Source: CAZHAX01 sp964530325 (GTDB taxonomy: Bacteria; Chloroflexota; Anaerolineae; B4-G1). Taken from it: 64,000 nucleotides of DNA. Location of the stretch: the NCBI GenBank assembly GCA_964530325.1, contig CAZHAX010000002.1:124001-188000 (forward strand), in the 5' to 3' direction. The notes below the pieces were generated by a model. That model had not been told where the DNA came from, did no database searches, and was given only the letters and a program-made list of their open reading frames with translations. A program made the position numbers and the translations under genes. This document shows, one piece after another, positions 46,212 to 54,441 of this stretch; position 1 is the stretch's first letter, and every line of letters starts with the position of its first letter.

Positions 46212-46232
46212 GGGCGGGGAGCAGCCCCGCCC
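46212..46232 (+). terminator. Terminator of the ilv-leu operon
   Basis: GGGCGGGG (46212-46219) pairs with CCCCGCCC (46225-46232) around AGCAG and is followed by TGCTCTTG. It lies 39 bases after the ilvD stop and just before a convergent gene. Confidence 0.7.
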
Positions 46233-46242
46233 TGCTCTTGCG

Positions 46243-47652
46243 TCAGCCCTCTGGGGTGGGGGTATCCTCCAGGATCGCCTCTGGGCTCGCCGTGGGCGTG
46301 AAGCGGCGGATGAGAAGCACGAGCACCAGCCTGCCCTTGAAGCTGGGGTCGTGCAGCCAGCCGCTCACGTACGTCCAACTCGGCCGCACTTCCCAGTTGC
46401 GCACCTGCAAGACGGCATCGCCGTCGAGCGAAGCGTTCTGCTCTATGACCGTGATCTCTCCGTTGCCGCTGGCGTCAACATTGGACACAGAGACCACAGA
46501 AGTGTGCCCCCAGGTTGACGTTGAGCCGTAGCTCAGCACGTCATCGGGCTGCGGTGCGATGCCCGCTGTGCCGTTGGAGATCTTCTCCAACTGATCCCCA
46601 CCGTAGTTCCAGACGACCTGGCTGCCGTTCGCCCCGTAGGGCTCTATGCCGTAGGCCAGGTAGAGAAAGCGCTTGCTCAGCTCCGGGCACTGCCACTCGA
46701 GCTGCTGGCGGGCGCCGGGGAAGAACTCGACCCACACCCCGCCACTACCCGGCCGAGGCCCGCAGGCGGTGAGGTTTCGATAGACTGCCCCCAAGGCGTA
46801 GGACGCTGTTCCCGCCGAACCCAACCAGTAGTGCGTGAAGTCGCATGTCTCGCCGTTCCACCACGGAGGATTCGGCAGGTCATTAGCCACAGACCTGGAA
46901 GCCTGGTCCGCGGACTCCGCCGCGAGGGCCGGCTCCGGGGGCGCGCCAGCCGCGGCCGCGCTGGTGGACGGCAGCCTGGGATCCGGGCTGGTCACGACCG
47001 TTCCCTCCAGCAGGAGGGGCAGGCTGATCTTCCGCTCCCCAACGACCTCTGCGGCTGAGAGTGCCTGGCTGGCCCGCACTATCCACAGCCGCTCGCCCGC
47101 CTCGACGACCCACTCGGCGATCGCCACCGGCCTCGGCTCCAGCCCACCCACGTGCAGATCGACAACGCTGACCGCGCCCGCCACCTTCTGGCCGAACAGC
47201 GTGACCACCGGACCCGGCTGAGGATCAGCCCCCTGCTGCTGGCGGAAGGCGAAGAGCGCGGACCGATAGGCCTTCGCTCCGCCTGGCTCAGCCGGTGGGA
47301 GGGCCTCGGTCGGGGGGCTGGTGCCGAACGGCGCGGCGGTGATGGAGAACTCCCGGTAGAGGCCCGTTCTCTCTATGGCGGCGGCGACCTGGATAGCGTT
47401 GTCCGGCTCCGTCGCGCCGAAACGGGCGCCGGGCAGGAAAGGCGTGTCGACGTTCAGCTCGACCCCGTCGAGCAAGACCATCCCCGGCGGGACAGGCGGG
47501 GAGGGCGTAGGCGTGGACTGGGCTGCAGCGGCGACCGCCGGTGCAGGCGCCTGGCGTGCGGCCAGTGCGGCCGGCGGGGCTGGCACGATAGCCAGCACGA
47601 GCAGTGCCGGCGCCACGATCAGAGTTGCGATCGCGGTGGAACGTCTCTTCAT
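46243..47652 (-). CDS. Secreted protein with C-terminal CHAP-like domain
   Basis: A 469-residue exported protein. The N-terminus (KRRSTAIATLIVAPALLVLA) is a signal peptide ending near AALA, followed by a Pro/Thr-rich stretch. The middle is unidentified. The C-terminal third resembles CHAP amidase/peptidase domains: a Cys in EWQCPELSKRFLY near residue 325 and a His in WGHTSVVSVSNV near residue 388, a plausible catalytic pair. It may cleave peptidoglycan peptide bonds, but substrate is inferred. A TTGCGG/TATAGT promoter lies upstream on the minus strand. The gene converges on ilvD. Confidence 0.75.
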   Translation of the reverse strand: MKRRSTAIATLIVAPALLVLAIVPAPPAALAARQAPAPAVAAAAQSTPTPSPPVPPGMVLLDGVELNVDTPFLPGARFGATEPDNAIQVAAAIERTGLYREFSITAAPFGTSPPTEALPPAEPGGAKAYRSALFAFRQQQGADPQPGPVVTLFGQKVAGAVSVVDLHVGGLEPRPVAIAEWVVEAGERLWIVRASQALSAAEVVGERKISLPLLLEGTVVTSPDPRLPSTSAAAAGAPPEPALAAESADQASRSVANDLPNPPWWNGETCDFTHYWLGSAGTASYALGAVYRNLTACGPRPGSGGVWVEFFPGARQQLEWQCPELSKRFLYLAYGIEPYGANGSQVVWNYGGDQLEKISNGTAGIAPQPDDVLSYGSTSTWGHTSVVSVSNVDASGNGEITVIEQNASLDGDAVLQVRNWEVRPSWTYVSGWLHDPSFKGRLVLVLLIRRFTPTASPEAILEDTPTPEG

Positions 47653-47753
47653 CCTATGGCCTAAGCGATCGGACCAGAAGCGGGGAGCCGTGCTTTCCTC
47701 ACGGGCAGCCGCGAAGACCCAAGCTGCCCCGTCCCGCTCCAGCCGGCGTATTC

Positions 47754-47782
47754 ACTATACCACGCCGGGCGGCGCACCGCAA
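47754..47782 (-). promoter_or_regulatory. Promoter for the CHAP-domain gene
   Basis: On the minus strand, TTGCGG at 47782-47777 and TATAGT at 47759-47754 with a 17-base spacer, about 100 bases upstream of the start codon. Confidence 0.55.
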
Positions 47783-47803
47783 CGGTACGTATTTCCCATA
47801 TGC

Positions 47804-48907
47804 CTAGGCCCGCCGCAGAGCCAGCGCCCGGTGGATCCACTCCCGCTCCGCCTCGAAGGAGAGCGCGGACAGCGCCTCGTCCCAGCCCACCCAGATCGGC
47901 ACGAACTCCTCTTCCGGAGGGAACTCGGGCTCGGCTGCGTGGCCGGTCAGCTGCAGCAGGAAGTAGCGCTCGGAGCGGAAGACGTGTTTCTCCCCGTCGT
48001 CGAACTCGACCAGCTGGGAACCCAGGTCAGCTCGGACGGTGAGGGCAGTGTAGCCGCTCTCCTCAGCCGTCTCGCGCACTGCTGCCTGCGATGCGCTTTC
48101 CCCCTCATCGATGTGGCCCTTGGGGAGGCGCACCTCTCCTTGGGAGGGGCGCCGCAGCAGCAGGACGCGATCTTCGTCGAACACGACGCCGCCGGCGGCC
48201 TCGTAGTAGTGGGTGCCGGGAGGCGTCTCAGGGGACCGCGGCGAGACGGCGAGCAGCTCGTCCAGCACCTCTCTCACCTCGTCGAGCGTGGCGAATACGC
48301 GGTAGGCTCCGGGGAAGGGTTGAGTAACAGTCCACTGGTTCGGCACCGCCACGCAGATCATCCCTGCCGACGAAGCGGATGTCGCGCCGGTGGGAGTGTC
48401 CTCCAGCGCCAGGCACTGCGGGGGCGGCGCGCCGAGCCGGTGGGCGGCGAGCAGATAGAGATCAGGCGCCGGCTTGCCTCTCTCCACGTCGTCGCCAGCG
48501 GCGATTGCCCGGAAGCGGCCCTCTATTCCGACCGTCTCCAGCGCCAGGTCGACATACTCGCTGTGGCCGGAAGTGGCAATGGCCAGGGGCAGCCCCCTGG
48601 CCTCGAGCTCGTCCAGAAGAGCGAGAAGCCCTGGCCGTAGTCTGAGCCGTGTGGGGACGGCCTCCAGGAAGAGCCGCTCGCGCTCGGCGAGCGCCTCTGC
48701 GGGAGTCACATCCAGGCCAAACCGATCGACGAAGAAGGCGGCCGAATCGGCAACCCGCATGCCGAGCACTTCGGCGTAGATCCGATCGTCCAGCTGATGG
48801 CCATGACAGGCCAGGACCTCTGCCCAGGCCCACCTGGCAATCGACTCGCTTTCGACCATCAGGCCGTCGAGGTCGAAGACAACGGCTTTGATGCTGGTAT
48901 TGGGCAC
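47804..48907 (-). CDS. HAD-family phosphatase fused to a Nudix hydrolase
   Basis: A 367-residue two-domain enzyme. Residues 1 to about 220 form a HAD hydrolase of the beta-phosphoglucomutase type: the nucleophile motif FDLDGLMVES, IATSGHSEY and KPAPDLYLLAAHRLG with EDTPTGATSA. Residues about 235-367 form a Nudix domain with the box GHIDEGESASQAAVRE-TAEESG. Both sets of catalytic residues are present. GTG 48907 follows GGAGG by seven bases. The chain is continuous with no frameshift. The pair may clean up a nucleotide-sugar or sugar phosphate, but no substrate can be assigned. Confidence 0.88.
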   Translation of the reverse strand: MPNTSIKAVVFDLDGLMVESESIARWAWAEVLACHGHQLDDRIYAEVLGMRVADSAAFFVDRFGLDVTPAEALAERERLFLEAVPTRLRLRPGLLALLDELEARGLPLAIATSGHSEYVDLALETVGIEGRFRAIAAGDDVERGKPAPDLYLLAAHRLGAPPPQCLALEDTPTGATSASSAGMICVAVPNQWTVTQPFPGAYRVFATLDEVREVLDELLAVSPRSPETPPGTHYYEAAGGVVFDEDRVLLLRRPSQGEVRLPKGHIDEGESASQAAVRETAEESGYTALTVRADLGSQLVEFDDGEKHVFRSERYFLLQLTGHAAEPEFPPEEEFVPIWVGWDEALSALSFEAEREWIHRALALRRA

Positions 48908-48954
48908 GCTGCAACCTCCACGCTGGAGCGCCTGCCTCAGGCGCAGCCCGGCGC

Positions 48955-48982
48955 ATGATAACACAAGGCTGAGGTCGCGCAA
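48955..48982 (-). promoter_or_regulatory. Promoter for the HAD-Nudix gene
   Basis: On the minus strand, TTGCGC at 48982-48977 and TATCAT at 48960-48955 with a 16-base spacer. Confidence 0.45.
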
Positions 48983-49020
48983 TCTGCAACGGGGCGGGCG
49001 TGTTCCTGCGCCAGTACCTG

Positions 49021-49049
49021 TTGACACCGGCCCTCCCGTGGCGTATACT
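49021..49049 (+). promoter_or_regulatory. Promoter of a probably leaderless lipoprotein mRNA
   Basis: TTGACA at 49021-49026 and TATACT at 49044-49049 with a 17-base spacer. The expected transcript start near 49056 is only about four bases before the ATG at 49060. Confidence 0.7.
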
Positions 49050-49059
49050 CCGCTCGCAC

Positions 49060-50130
49060 ATGGGTCAGCGAACGATCCGCACGCTAGCCGGCGCCGCGAT
49101 GGCCGTGCTTCTCGGCGGTCTTAGTGCCTGCGCGCCGCCTGCGACGTCCGCGCCCTCTGCGACTCCGACGAGCGTGCCCACGCCCACAATGACTCCTCTT
49201 CCGAGCCCGGATACCACTCAGGTGGCGGCGACTATTGCCGCAGGTGGGGCCCAGCTCGCTGCTGCAGGCATAGAGCCACTCTGCCTGCGGCGCCAGGACA
49301 CAGATGGCGACGAGCAGCTGGAGTGGCTCGGGCTCTACATGACCGCCGCGGAGCCAAGCAGGCTGGCGGGGTTCGTGCTCGACGGCGACGCCTACTACGG
49401 GCTTGATGCGCTGGAGGGGCAGGAGTATGGGCTGGGAGAGTACGCTGTCTGCGAGATCGAGCAGCGGGACGTCAACAGTGATGGAGCCGAGGAGATACTG
49501 ATCTGGGGCCACGCCGAGATGGCCACTGATCTGCTGCACCTGTTCCGCTGGGACGGGGATTCCTACTCGCTCCTCGGCTTCTTCGATGGGGATGCCGGGA
49601 TAAGGCTGGAAGATGGGGACGGCGATCTGACAGACGAAGTGGTGCAGGGCCGGCGCGTCGAAGGCTGGGATGGGCTGGCCTGGGAGGTGATCTACTGCTG
49701 GGACGGGTCGAACTACGGCTGGACCTGGGATCGGTTCGCCTGGTTCTATCTCGGCCGCCCTCACTCCTACCGGTCGGATAGACCTGACTATGCAGTGATC
49801 TCATTCTATCTGGCGCTCAAAGACCGGGATCTGCCAGGAGCGTACGGCCTGCTCGACCAGGCGTCGTATCCTTCGTCGGGGTACGCGTCTTGGGCGGGCG
49901 AGTACGGCACGACGCTGGCGGTCGATGCTGGATCGGTGCTCGAGATCGGGCGCAGCGGTGACAGCGCTCAAGTCGTGGCTCAGGTCCGGCAGGTGACGAG
50001 TGTGGACGGCCTGGTAGTCGCCGTGCTGTGTGACGTCGAATGGACCGTGCTTCGCACGGCGGAAGGCTGGCGCCTGGCCTCAATGGTTGCCGACCAGCTG
50101 GGCGAGTGGGAGCTGGAGTACTACCAGTAG
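49060..50130 (+). CDS. Lipoprotein of unknown function
   Basis: A 356-residue lipoprotein. The signal ends in LSAC near residue 24, followed by a Ser/Thr/Pro-rich stalk to about 52. The middle (about 70-230) has Asp-rich turns such as DTDGDEQLEW, DVNSDGAEE and EDGDGDLTDE, resembling calcium-binding FG-GAP/VCBS repeats. The C-terminal part (about 245-356) resembles a SnoaL/NTF2-like fold (ISFYLALKDRDLPGAYGLL). ATG 49060 has no Shine-Dalgarno because the promoter is immediately upstream. Surface anchoring is likely; ligand unknown. Confidence 0.75.
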   Translation: MGQRTIRTLAGAAMAVLLGGLSACAPPATSAPSATPTSVPTPTMTPLPSPDTTQVAATIAAGGAQLAAAGIEPLCLRRQDTDGDEQLEWLGLYMTAAEPSRLAGFVLDGDAYYGLDALEGQEYGLGEYAVCEIEQRDVNSDGAEEILIWGHAEMATDLLHLFRWDGDSYSLLGFFDGDAGIRLEDGDGDLTDEVVQGRRVEGWDGLAWEVIYCWDGSNYGWTWDRFAWFYLGRPHSYRSDRPDYAVISFYLALKDRDLPGAYGLLDQASYPSSGYASWAGEYGTTLAVDAGSVLEIGRSGDSAQVVAQVRQVTSVDGLVVAVLCDVEWTVLRTAEGWRLASMVADQLGEWELEYYQ

Positions 50131-50155
50131 GCCCAGGCCGGAACGGAGGAGCGAG

Positions 50156-51412
50156 CTGAAGGCTGTCCAGTACGACTACAGCTTCGCGCGGTGGCTACTG
50201 AGCAAGACGCCGGCGCGGGCGGGCAAACAGGCGGTGTGGGCTCTGTCTCGGCGGCTGGGACGGCTGTGGCCGGCCATGTTCTGGAGTGGCCTCGGCTTCC
50301 TCCAGTATCGCGACGTGGAAGAACCACCTCTGCCCGGCCCCGACTGGGTCCGGGTAGCGGTCCGCTACGGCGGGATCTGCGGCAGCGACCTCGGCTCGAT
50401 CACCTTGCACACAAGCCCCTCTGTTTCGGCATGGACGTCCTTCCCGTTTACTGTCGGTCACGAGAACGTAGGCACGATAGGTGACATAGGCGGCGCGGTC
50501 GAGGGGTTTGCCCATGGCGAGAGAGTGGTTGTGGAGCCTCTCCTGGGCTGCGCCGCACGGGGGTTGCCGCGGCTGTGCCCGCCATGCGCGCGCGGAGAGG
50601 CCGGCATCTGTGAGAATCGGGTAGGAGGAGGCATCGAGGCCGGCCTGCTTACCGGCTCGTGTGCCACCACCGGCGGGAGCTGGAGCGAGGCGTTCGTGGC
50701 TCACGATAGCCAGCTGCTGCGAGTCCCGGAAGGCGTGAGCGACGAGAATGCCGTGATGAGCGAGCCCTTCGCCGTGGCCCTGCACGGCGTCCTGCGCCAC
50801 CCGCCGCCCCAGGGTGGGACCGCGCTTGTCCTGGGGGCGGGGGTGATTGGCCTCTGCGTTATTGCCGGCCTGCGGGCGCTGGGCTACGCGAACAGGATCG
50901 TCGCCGTCGCCCGCCATCCGTTCCAGGCTGAGCTGGCGCGGGGCTTCGGGGCCGACGTGATCGTCCGCCCTGGTGATGAGAAGGCACTGGCGGACGCCCT
51001 TGGCGCCCGACTCGACAGGCCCGTTCTCGGGCCCTCGTTGGTGGCTGGCGGCGCCGAGGTTGTCTACGAGTGCGTGGGCAGCAGCTCCAGCCTGGATACG
51101 GCGGTTCGCTTCACCCGGGAGGGGGGCACGGCGGTGATCCTCGGGCTGGCTGCAGCTCCCGAGGGGGTCGATTGGGCGTCGATCTGGCTGAAGGAGATAA
51201 CCCTCGCCGGTAGCTACGTCTACGGAATGGAGACGTGGCAGGGCCGGCCCATACGCACCATGGAGCTGGCTCTGGAGCTCTTCGACCAGGGTCAGGCCGA
51301 CCTGTCCGCGCTGGTCACGCACCGCTTTCCTCTGTCCGACTATCGGCGGGCGCTGTCGATGGCCAGCGCCAAGGCCAGGCATCGGCTGGTCAAGGCGGTC
51401 TTCGCCTTCTAA
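50156..51412 (+). CDS. Zinc-dependent alcohol dehydrogenase-like protein, probable CTG start
   Basis: A 418-residue medium-chain dehydrogenase. The catalytic zinc ligands lie in GGICGSDLG and VGHENVG. The structural zinc loop has CPPCARGEAGICEN. The Rossmann domain begins ALVLGAGVIGLCVIAGL. Family similarity starts at KAVQYDYS, directly after a CTG codon at 50156 that has GGAGGAG about five bases upstream. No in-frame ATG, GTG or TTG is suitably placed there, so a rare CTG start is the simplest reading. The alcohol substrate is unknown. It follows the lipoprotein gene by 25 bases. Confidence 0.78.
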   Translation: MKAVQYDYSFARWLLSKTPARAGKQAVWALSRRLGRLWPAMFWSGLGFLQYRDVEEPPLPGPDWVRVAVRYGGICGSDLGSITLHTSPSVSAWTSFPFTVGHENVGTIGDIGGAVEGFAHGERVVVEPLLGCAARGLPRLCPPCARGEAGICENRVGGGIEAGLLTGSCATTGGSWSEAFVAHDSQLLRVPEGVSDENAVMSEPFAVALHGVLRHPPPQGGTALVLGAGVIGLCVIAGLRALGYANRIVAVARHPFQAELARGFGADVIVRPGDEKALADALGARLDRPVLGPSLVAGGAEVVYECVGSSSSLDTAVRFTREGGTAVILGLAAAPEGVDWASIWLKEITLAGSYVYGMETWQGRPIRTMELALELFDQGQADLSALVTHRFPLSDYRRALSMASAKARHRLVKAVFAF

Positions 51413-51454
51413 CGGGCGTTTGCGCTCCATTGGATGCTATCCCGCGGCAGTGAG

Positions 51455-51498
51455 TGGACATCTTGACCGAATCAGAGTATAATCTCTAGTAGGACTAG
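51455..51498 (+). promoter_or_regulatory. Promoter and candidate operator of the toxin-antitoxin pair
   Basis: TGGACA at 51455-51460 and TATAAT at 51478-51483 with a 17-base spacer. Directly downstream, CTAGT-AGG-ACTAG (51486-51498) is a perfect inverted repeat overlapping the expected transcript start, placed where an antitoxin could repress its own operon. Confidence 0.6.
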
Positions 51499-51549
51499 GC
51501 TAACAACAACTGCAATCAGTACAGCTGGGGTGGCCAGAGGAGACCGGCA

Positions 51550-51822
51550 ATGGAGTCGAGAGAAGAGACCGTCGACGCGACCGCGGCCCGGGCCAGCCTG
51601 GGGGACATCCTGGCCCGCGCACGGTACGGAGGATGGCGCTTTGTCATCCAGCAGCGGGGCGACCCGGCAGCTGTTGTTCTGGGCTACGATGACTACCGGG
51701 GCTTGATGGCACTCCTGGAGGATCTTGAAGACATCCGGGACATGCTGGAGTCGGAAGACGATACGGCCCGCCCTCTGAGCGAGTATCTGGCCGAACGGCC
51801 GCAGTCCAGTGCCAAAGTATGA
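51550..51822 (+). CDS. Phd/YefM family antitoxin
   Basis: A 90-residue antitoxin. The N-terminal half (TVDATAARASLGDILARARYGGWRFVIQQRGDPAAVVLGYDDY) follows the Phd/YefM DNA-binding fold, and the acidic C-terminal tail (about 55-90) should wrap the toxin. It probably represses the operon through the inverted repeat at 51486. ATG 51550 has GAGGAGACCGGCA upstream. It overlaps the toxin gene by 14 bases. Confidence 0.88.
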   Translation: MESREETVDATAARASLGDILARARYGGWRFVIQQRGDPAAVVLGYDDYRGLMALLEDLEDIRDMLESEDDTARPLSEYLAERPQSSAKV

Positions 51823-52084
51823 GGTGCTGCTGCGGCGGACGGCCGAGAAGCAGCTGGACCGGCTTCCCTATGTCGATCATCCCTGCGTTGTCCAGGCGAT
51901 TGGCGCTCTGCAGGCTGAGCCGAGGCCACGAGGCTGCCAGAAGTTGCTGGACGACATCTACCGGATTCGCGTGGGCGACTACCGCGCCACCTACAGAATC
52001 GACGATGAGCTCAGGCAAGTGGTGGTAGGCAAGGTCGCGCGGCGGCGCGAGGATACCTACAAGGCCATCGACGACCTCTTGTGA
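51809..52084 (+). CDS. RelE/ParE family toxin
   Basis: A 91-residue toxin. YEVLLRRTAEKQLDRLP, the RPRGCQKLLDDIYRIRVGDYRATYRID core and the closing GKVARRREDTYK match RelE-type mRNA interferases, with basic residues in the expected places (Arg in RIRVGDYR and the C-terminal RRRE). It most likely cleaves mRNA in the ribosome when free of antitoxin. GTG 51809 lies inside the antitoxin gene. The hflX gene follows 33 bases later but has its own binding site. Confidence 0.9.
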   Translation: MPKYEVLLRRTAEKQLDRLPYVDHPCVVQAIGALQAEPRPRGCQKLLDDIYRIRVGDYRATYRIDDELRQVVVGKVARRREDTYKAIDDLL

Positions 52085-52117
52085 CCCGACGGCTGAAGGA
52101 GGATAGAGATCACCAAG

Positions 52118-53446
52118 ATGCCCGGGCCGACAGGCCCACCGGAGGAGCGGGCCCTGCTCGTTGGGGTAGGGCTGAAGGGACCCGCGAAATCGAAGTCCGG
52201 CAGCTCCTGGCCGGTTGAGCAATCGCTGGCAGAGCTGGGCCAGCTGGCCCGCACGGCCGGCATGGCCGTCGTCGCTCAGGTAGTGCAGCGGCTCGAGCGC
52301 CCGCACCCGGCCACCTACATCGGCCCGGGAAAGGCCAGGGAGGTCGTGCGCGGCGTGGCCGAGGCCGCTGCGGACGTCGTCATCTTTGATGAGGAGCTCT
52401 CGCCGCGCCACCAGCGTGAGCTGGAGAAGATGCTGGGCGACGAGGTGAAGCTGCTCGACCGTACGGCGCTGATCCTCGATATCTTTGCCCAGCATGCCCA
52501 CACGCGCGAGGGCGCGCTCCAGGTCGAGCTGGCGCAGTATGAGTACCGTCTACCCCGGCTGACCCGGGCCTGGACTCACCTGGCGCGGCAGGCCGGCGGC
52601 CGGGCCGGTGGCGCGGCGGGCGGCGTCGGCGTCCGCGGTCCCGGCGAGACACAACTGGAGACGGATCGGCGTGTGATCGGCCAGCGCATAGCCCAGTTGA
52701 AGCGCGAGCTGGAGGACGTGCGCAAGCGGCGCGGCCACCATCGCCAGCAACGGCGCAAGGCGGGGATGCCGACGGTGGCCATAGTGGGCTACACGAATGC
52801 GGGCAAGTCGACGCTCCTCAACCAGCTCTCGGGCGCGGGAGTGCTCGTCGCCGACCAGCTATTCGCCACGCTTGATCCCACAACGCGCCGCGTTCCGCTG
52901 CCTGGGGGAGGGGAGGCGCTGTTCACCGATACCGTCGGCTTCATCCAGAAGCTACCGACACAGCTGGTGGCTGCGTTCCGGGCGACGCTCGAAGAGGTGG
53001 CGGAGGCTGACTTGCTGCTGCACGTGGTGGACGCCTCGAACCCGCAGTGGGCAGGCCAGGTGGAGGCTGTTGCGCGGACGCTTGACGAGATCGGTGCGGG
53101 CGGAATGGGCACCGTCAGCGCTTTGAACAAGATAGACCGCCTGGACTCGGCGGAAGTGATTCCGGCTCTGCTGGAGGCGCTTCCGAATGGGGTCCCGATC
53201 TCTGCTCTCAACGGGGAAGGGCTGGATCAGCTTCTGGCGGAGATAGAGGGCGCACTGGAGGCGCAGATGGCCTGGCTGGACGTCGTAGTGCCCTACGATT
53301 CGGGCGAGCTGGTCGACCTCTTCCACCGGAGGGGGCTGGTCGAGCGAGCGGAGCATACAGGCGAGGGAACGCGCATTGTCGGAAGGGTACCTCGGGCGCT
53401 GCTGGGTCGGTTCGAGGGCCTGGCCAAGGAAGCCGGCGCCGGGTGA
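52118..53446 (+). CDS. hflX: Ribosome-associated GTPase HflX
   Basis: A 442-residue GTPase that rescues or recycles stalled 70S ribosomes. The N-terminal HflX domain has YIGPGKAREV and DEELSPRHQRELE. The GTPase domain has P-loop GYTNAGKST near residue 228, the DTVGFI switch II and NKID near residue 336. GVRGPGETQLETDRR is the family signature. ATG 52118 is the first Met, but the best site, GAAGGAGGATAG, lies about 14 bases upstream, so a non-ATG start slightly upstream is possible. Confidence 0.93.
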   Translation: MPGPTGPPEERALLVGVGLKGPAKSKSGSSWPVEQSLAELGQLARTAGMAVVAQVVQRLERPHPATYIGPGKAREVVRGVAEAAADVVIFDEELSPRHQRELEKMLGDEVKLLDRTALILDIFAQHAHTREGALQVELAQYEYRLPRLTRAWTHLARQAGGRAGGAAGGVGVRGPGETQLETDRRVIGQRIAQLKRELEDVRKRRGHHRQQRRKAGMPTVAIVGYTNAGKSTLLNQLSGAGVLVADQLFATLDPTTRRVPLPGGGEALFTDTVGFIQKLPTQLVAAFRATLEEVAEADLLLHVVDASNPQWAGQVEAVARTLDEIGAGGMGTVSALNKIDRLDSAEVIPALLEALPNGVPISALNGEGLDQLLAEIEGALEAQMAWLDVVVPYDSGELVDLFHRRGLVERAEHTGEGTRIVGRVPRALLGRFEGLAKEAGAG

Positions 53447-53486
53447 GACTCCGGACTACAGTTCGCCAGGGGGAGCGGATGTACTG

Positions 53487-53699
53487 ATGGCTCTTCGCTT
53501 TCTGCGGTGGGCGGCCGACTTCATTGCCCGCCTGCCTGGGCTGCCGGTGCTGGCTGGGGTTCTGCTGGTGGGGGCCAACTTCGTCCTTCGTCTGCTGCCG
53601 GGCTCTCCAGCGGTAGACTGGCTCGTGGCCACTGATCTGCTGCTCCACCTCGGCGTAGTCCTGGGCCTGCTGGGCCTGCTGCTCGGCGACGTTCTGTGA
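53487..53699 (+). CDS. Small two-helix membrane protein
   Basis: A 70-residue hydrophobic protein with two membrane segments, about residues 15-34 and 46-68, and a short amphipathic N-terminus. ATG 53487 follows GGGGGAGCGG. It lies 40 bases after hflX and may share its transcript. No family is recognised. The leucine-rich second helix (LGVVLGLLGLLLGDVL) ends the protein. Confidence 0.55.
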   Translation: MALRFLRWAADFIARLPGLPVLAGVLLVGANFVLRLLPGSPAVDWLVATDLLLHLGVVLGLLGLLLGDVL

Positions 53700-53727
53700 C
53701 CACCCCTGGCCGGCCCGCCGTGGGCAG

Positions 53728-54390
53728 TCACTCGATCTCCTCTTCTTCTTGATCCTCGTCTTCGATAAGCACGCGCAGGGCGTAGGTCACCCGGCGGGGC
53801 CGGTCCTCCGTGAGCAGACCTCGTGCCTGCCACGCCTGAGCCAGTGCCCGCAGCCGGGCTGCGGAGATGTGGGAAGAAAAGGCCTCGTGGAGTGACTTGA
53901 TCTCGAAGCTGCCTCCCAGCTTCTCCAGAGAGTGGTGCACCAGCCTTCTCTCAAGCGGGCTCAGCGTGGCGAAGCCGGCCGGCGGGCTGATCTGGGGAGA
54001 GATCGCCGCCGCGTGCAGCATGGCCAGCCAGCGCACGGCCTGGTCGATCAGGCTCCCCAATTGGAAGTAGAGCCGGTTCGACCATTCGGCGACGCCCTGC
54101 AGGTCATGGATGAACGGCGGGGACGTGGCAGACGTGGCGTAGGCCGCGAACGGGAAGTCCGCGCGGCTGAAGATGCCGGCAAGCGGCGTGCTGGCCTGAG
54201 CGCGGAGGACGTCCCATCTCTCCGGCGTGACGGTCGAATCGAGCCAGGCCGAGGCCAGAATGCCCGCCGGAAGCCGCCAGTACCAGGCGGAGCCGATCCG
54301 CCCCTGGTATCCTGCTGTCTGCTTGCCGATCTCGTTGATCACGGAATCGGCGAGCCGCAGTGCATCGAAAGACGGATAGTTGAGCGGCAT
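53728..54390 (-). CDS. Protein of unknown function with winged-helix-like C-terminus
   Basis: A 220-residue soluble protein. The N-terminal 130 residues (LRLADSVINEIGK, WYWRLPAGILASAWLD) match nothing I know. The region about 140-205 (TLSPLERRLVHHSLEKLGGSFEIKSLHEAF, then ISAARLRALAQAWQARGLL) has the helix spacing of a winged-helix domain. The tail is strongly acidic (EDEDQEEEEIE). It could be a DNA-binding regulator. ATG 54390 has GGGAGATAGGTC upstream. It lies downstream of the PhzF gene on the same strand. Confidence 0.6.
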   Translation of the reverse strand: MPLNYPSFDALRLADSVINEIGKQTAGYQGRIGSAWYWRLPAGILASAWLDSTVTPERWDVLRAQASTPLAGIFSRADFPFAAYATSATSPPFIHDLQGVAEWSNRLYFQLGSLIDQAVRWLAMLHAAAISPQISPPAGFATLSPLERRLVHHSLEKLGGSFEIKSLHEAFSSHISAARLRALAQAWQARGLLTEDRPRRVTYALRVLIEDEDQEEEEIE

Positions 54391-54441
54391 GACCTATCTC
54401 CCTTCGTCACACCAGTCCCGGCGAGGATGGCAGGTTAGGTC

